Shown here piece after piece: positions 25,499-25,929 of a DNA stretch of 25,929 bases (position 1 is its first letter; every line of letters begins with the position of its first letter). The position numbers and the translations under genes are program-made. This stretch comes from Tubiluchus corallicola (Eukaryota > Priapulida > Priapulimorpha > Priapulimorphida > Tubiluchidae). The DNA lies in assembly GCA_030141605.1 (NCBI GenBank), contig JAQGDQ010002469.1, positions 1-25,929 of the forward strand, in the 5' to 3' direction. The notes beneath the pieces are model-generated. The model worked only from the letters and a program-made list of their open reading frames with translations. It made no database searches and was not told the origin of the DNA.

Positions 25499-25929
25499 GC
25501 AGGTATAAAGTTATGGCCAAGCCAAGTAACCAGTTGTTTATGTAAATTAGACCCAAAATCCACATGGCTTTTAGACTTCACGCTTCACTGAAAAAAAATC
25601 AATAACAACAACAGCATATCCAGTATTAAAACTCGAGTTTGTAACTAGAAATTATGCCCCTGCATATGAACCTGACCTGTTTTCGTGTCTTTCAATTTCA
25701 GTTTTTCATTTCAAATTTTAAATACTTCTTTAGCTTAGGCGCAGCCTCACTTCTCAATTCCTACATACATTAAAATTTCATTGTATGAGTCATGTATTTA
25801 CAAGTGATCTAATTATTAACCAACTCTGAATATAGTTAATGCGTAATGCTAATGAACTTCAATACCAACTTGAAACGAAATTTTGTAAGTGCAAGTGAAG
25901 TTAACTGAGAACATACCGCGCATACAAAA
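25499..25929. other. Host flank without recognised features
   Basis: AT-rich sequence with no open frame, repeat or RNA gene that I can support. It matches the other host flank in character. Confidence 0.5.

Noticed and set aside
25650-25730. Another plus-strand exon after CTTTCAATTTCAG near 25700
   Set aside because: The sequence after the acceptor-like site is AT-rich with early stops in the possible frames and no donor or homology.

Overview
This window is a chimera of two kinds of DNA. Bases 1 to about 2455 and about 24016 to 25929 look like an animal genome: spliced exons with matching phases, a short hAT-type transposon with an 8-base target duplication, a long satellite-like tandem array, a CAA/ATC microsatellite and a polyadenylation signal. 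Bases of about 2456 to 24015 (about 21.5 kb) are dense, intronless and AT-rich, and carry a Bacteroidota gene set including the core type IX secretion system (T9SS). Both edges of the bacterial block fall inside conserved bacterial genes: hemB is cut after about 80 codons, and rsmA is cut within its first few codons. No mobile element, repeat or attachment site marks either edge.

Left animal flank (1-2455). On the minus strand a terminal exon (281-177) encodes the conserved C-terminus of an ICA1/ICA69 (islet cell autoantigen 1) homologue. Two upstream exon-like segments (2345-2073 and 1554-1484) join to it in consistent phase, although they are not themselves recognised. A 299-base non-autonomous hAT element sits in the last intron.

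Bacterial block. Reading leftwards on the minus strand from 16850: purF (frameshifted), hemD, porP/sprF, gldK, gldL, gldM, gldN, a terminator, a PorE-like OmpA lipoprotein, a Gfo/Idh/MocA oxidoreductase, asd, a sialidase-like lipoprotein and the hemB fragment. GldK/GldN form the periplasmic ring of the T9SS, GldL/GldM its proton-driven motor, and the PorE-like protein is expected to tie the machine to peptidoglycan. Reading rightwards from a divergent promoter region at about 16.96-17.02 kb is a two-gene unit of a large lipoprotein and a DUF5723-like outer-membrane protein, ended by a strong terminator, then a further putative beta-barrel protein. Converging from the right are mgtE and rsmA, both frameshifted.

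Right animal flank (24016-25929). About 25 copies of a 40-43 base unit, a microsatellite, a candidate plus-strand terminal exon (25314-25414) and an AATAAA signal.

Interpretation. The bacterial source is probably a Bacteroidota associate or contaminant of an animal sample. The window could be an assembly chimera or a genuine transfer. Two facts favour an artefact. First, the same type of single-base loss appears in a host exon and in bacterial genes, as expected of sequencing errors. Second, the 5' parts of both flanking host genes are missing exactly where the bacterial block sits. Only reads or PCR across 2455 and 24015 can settle this.
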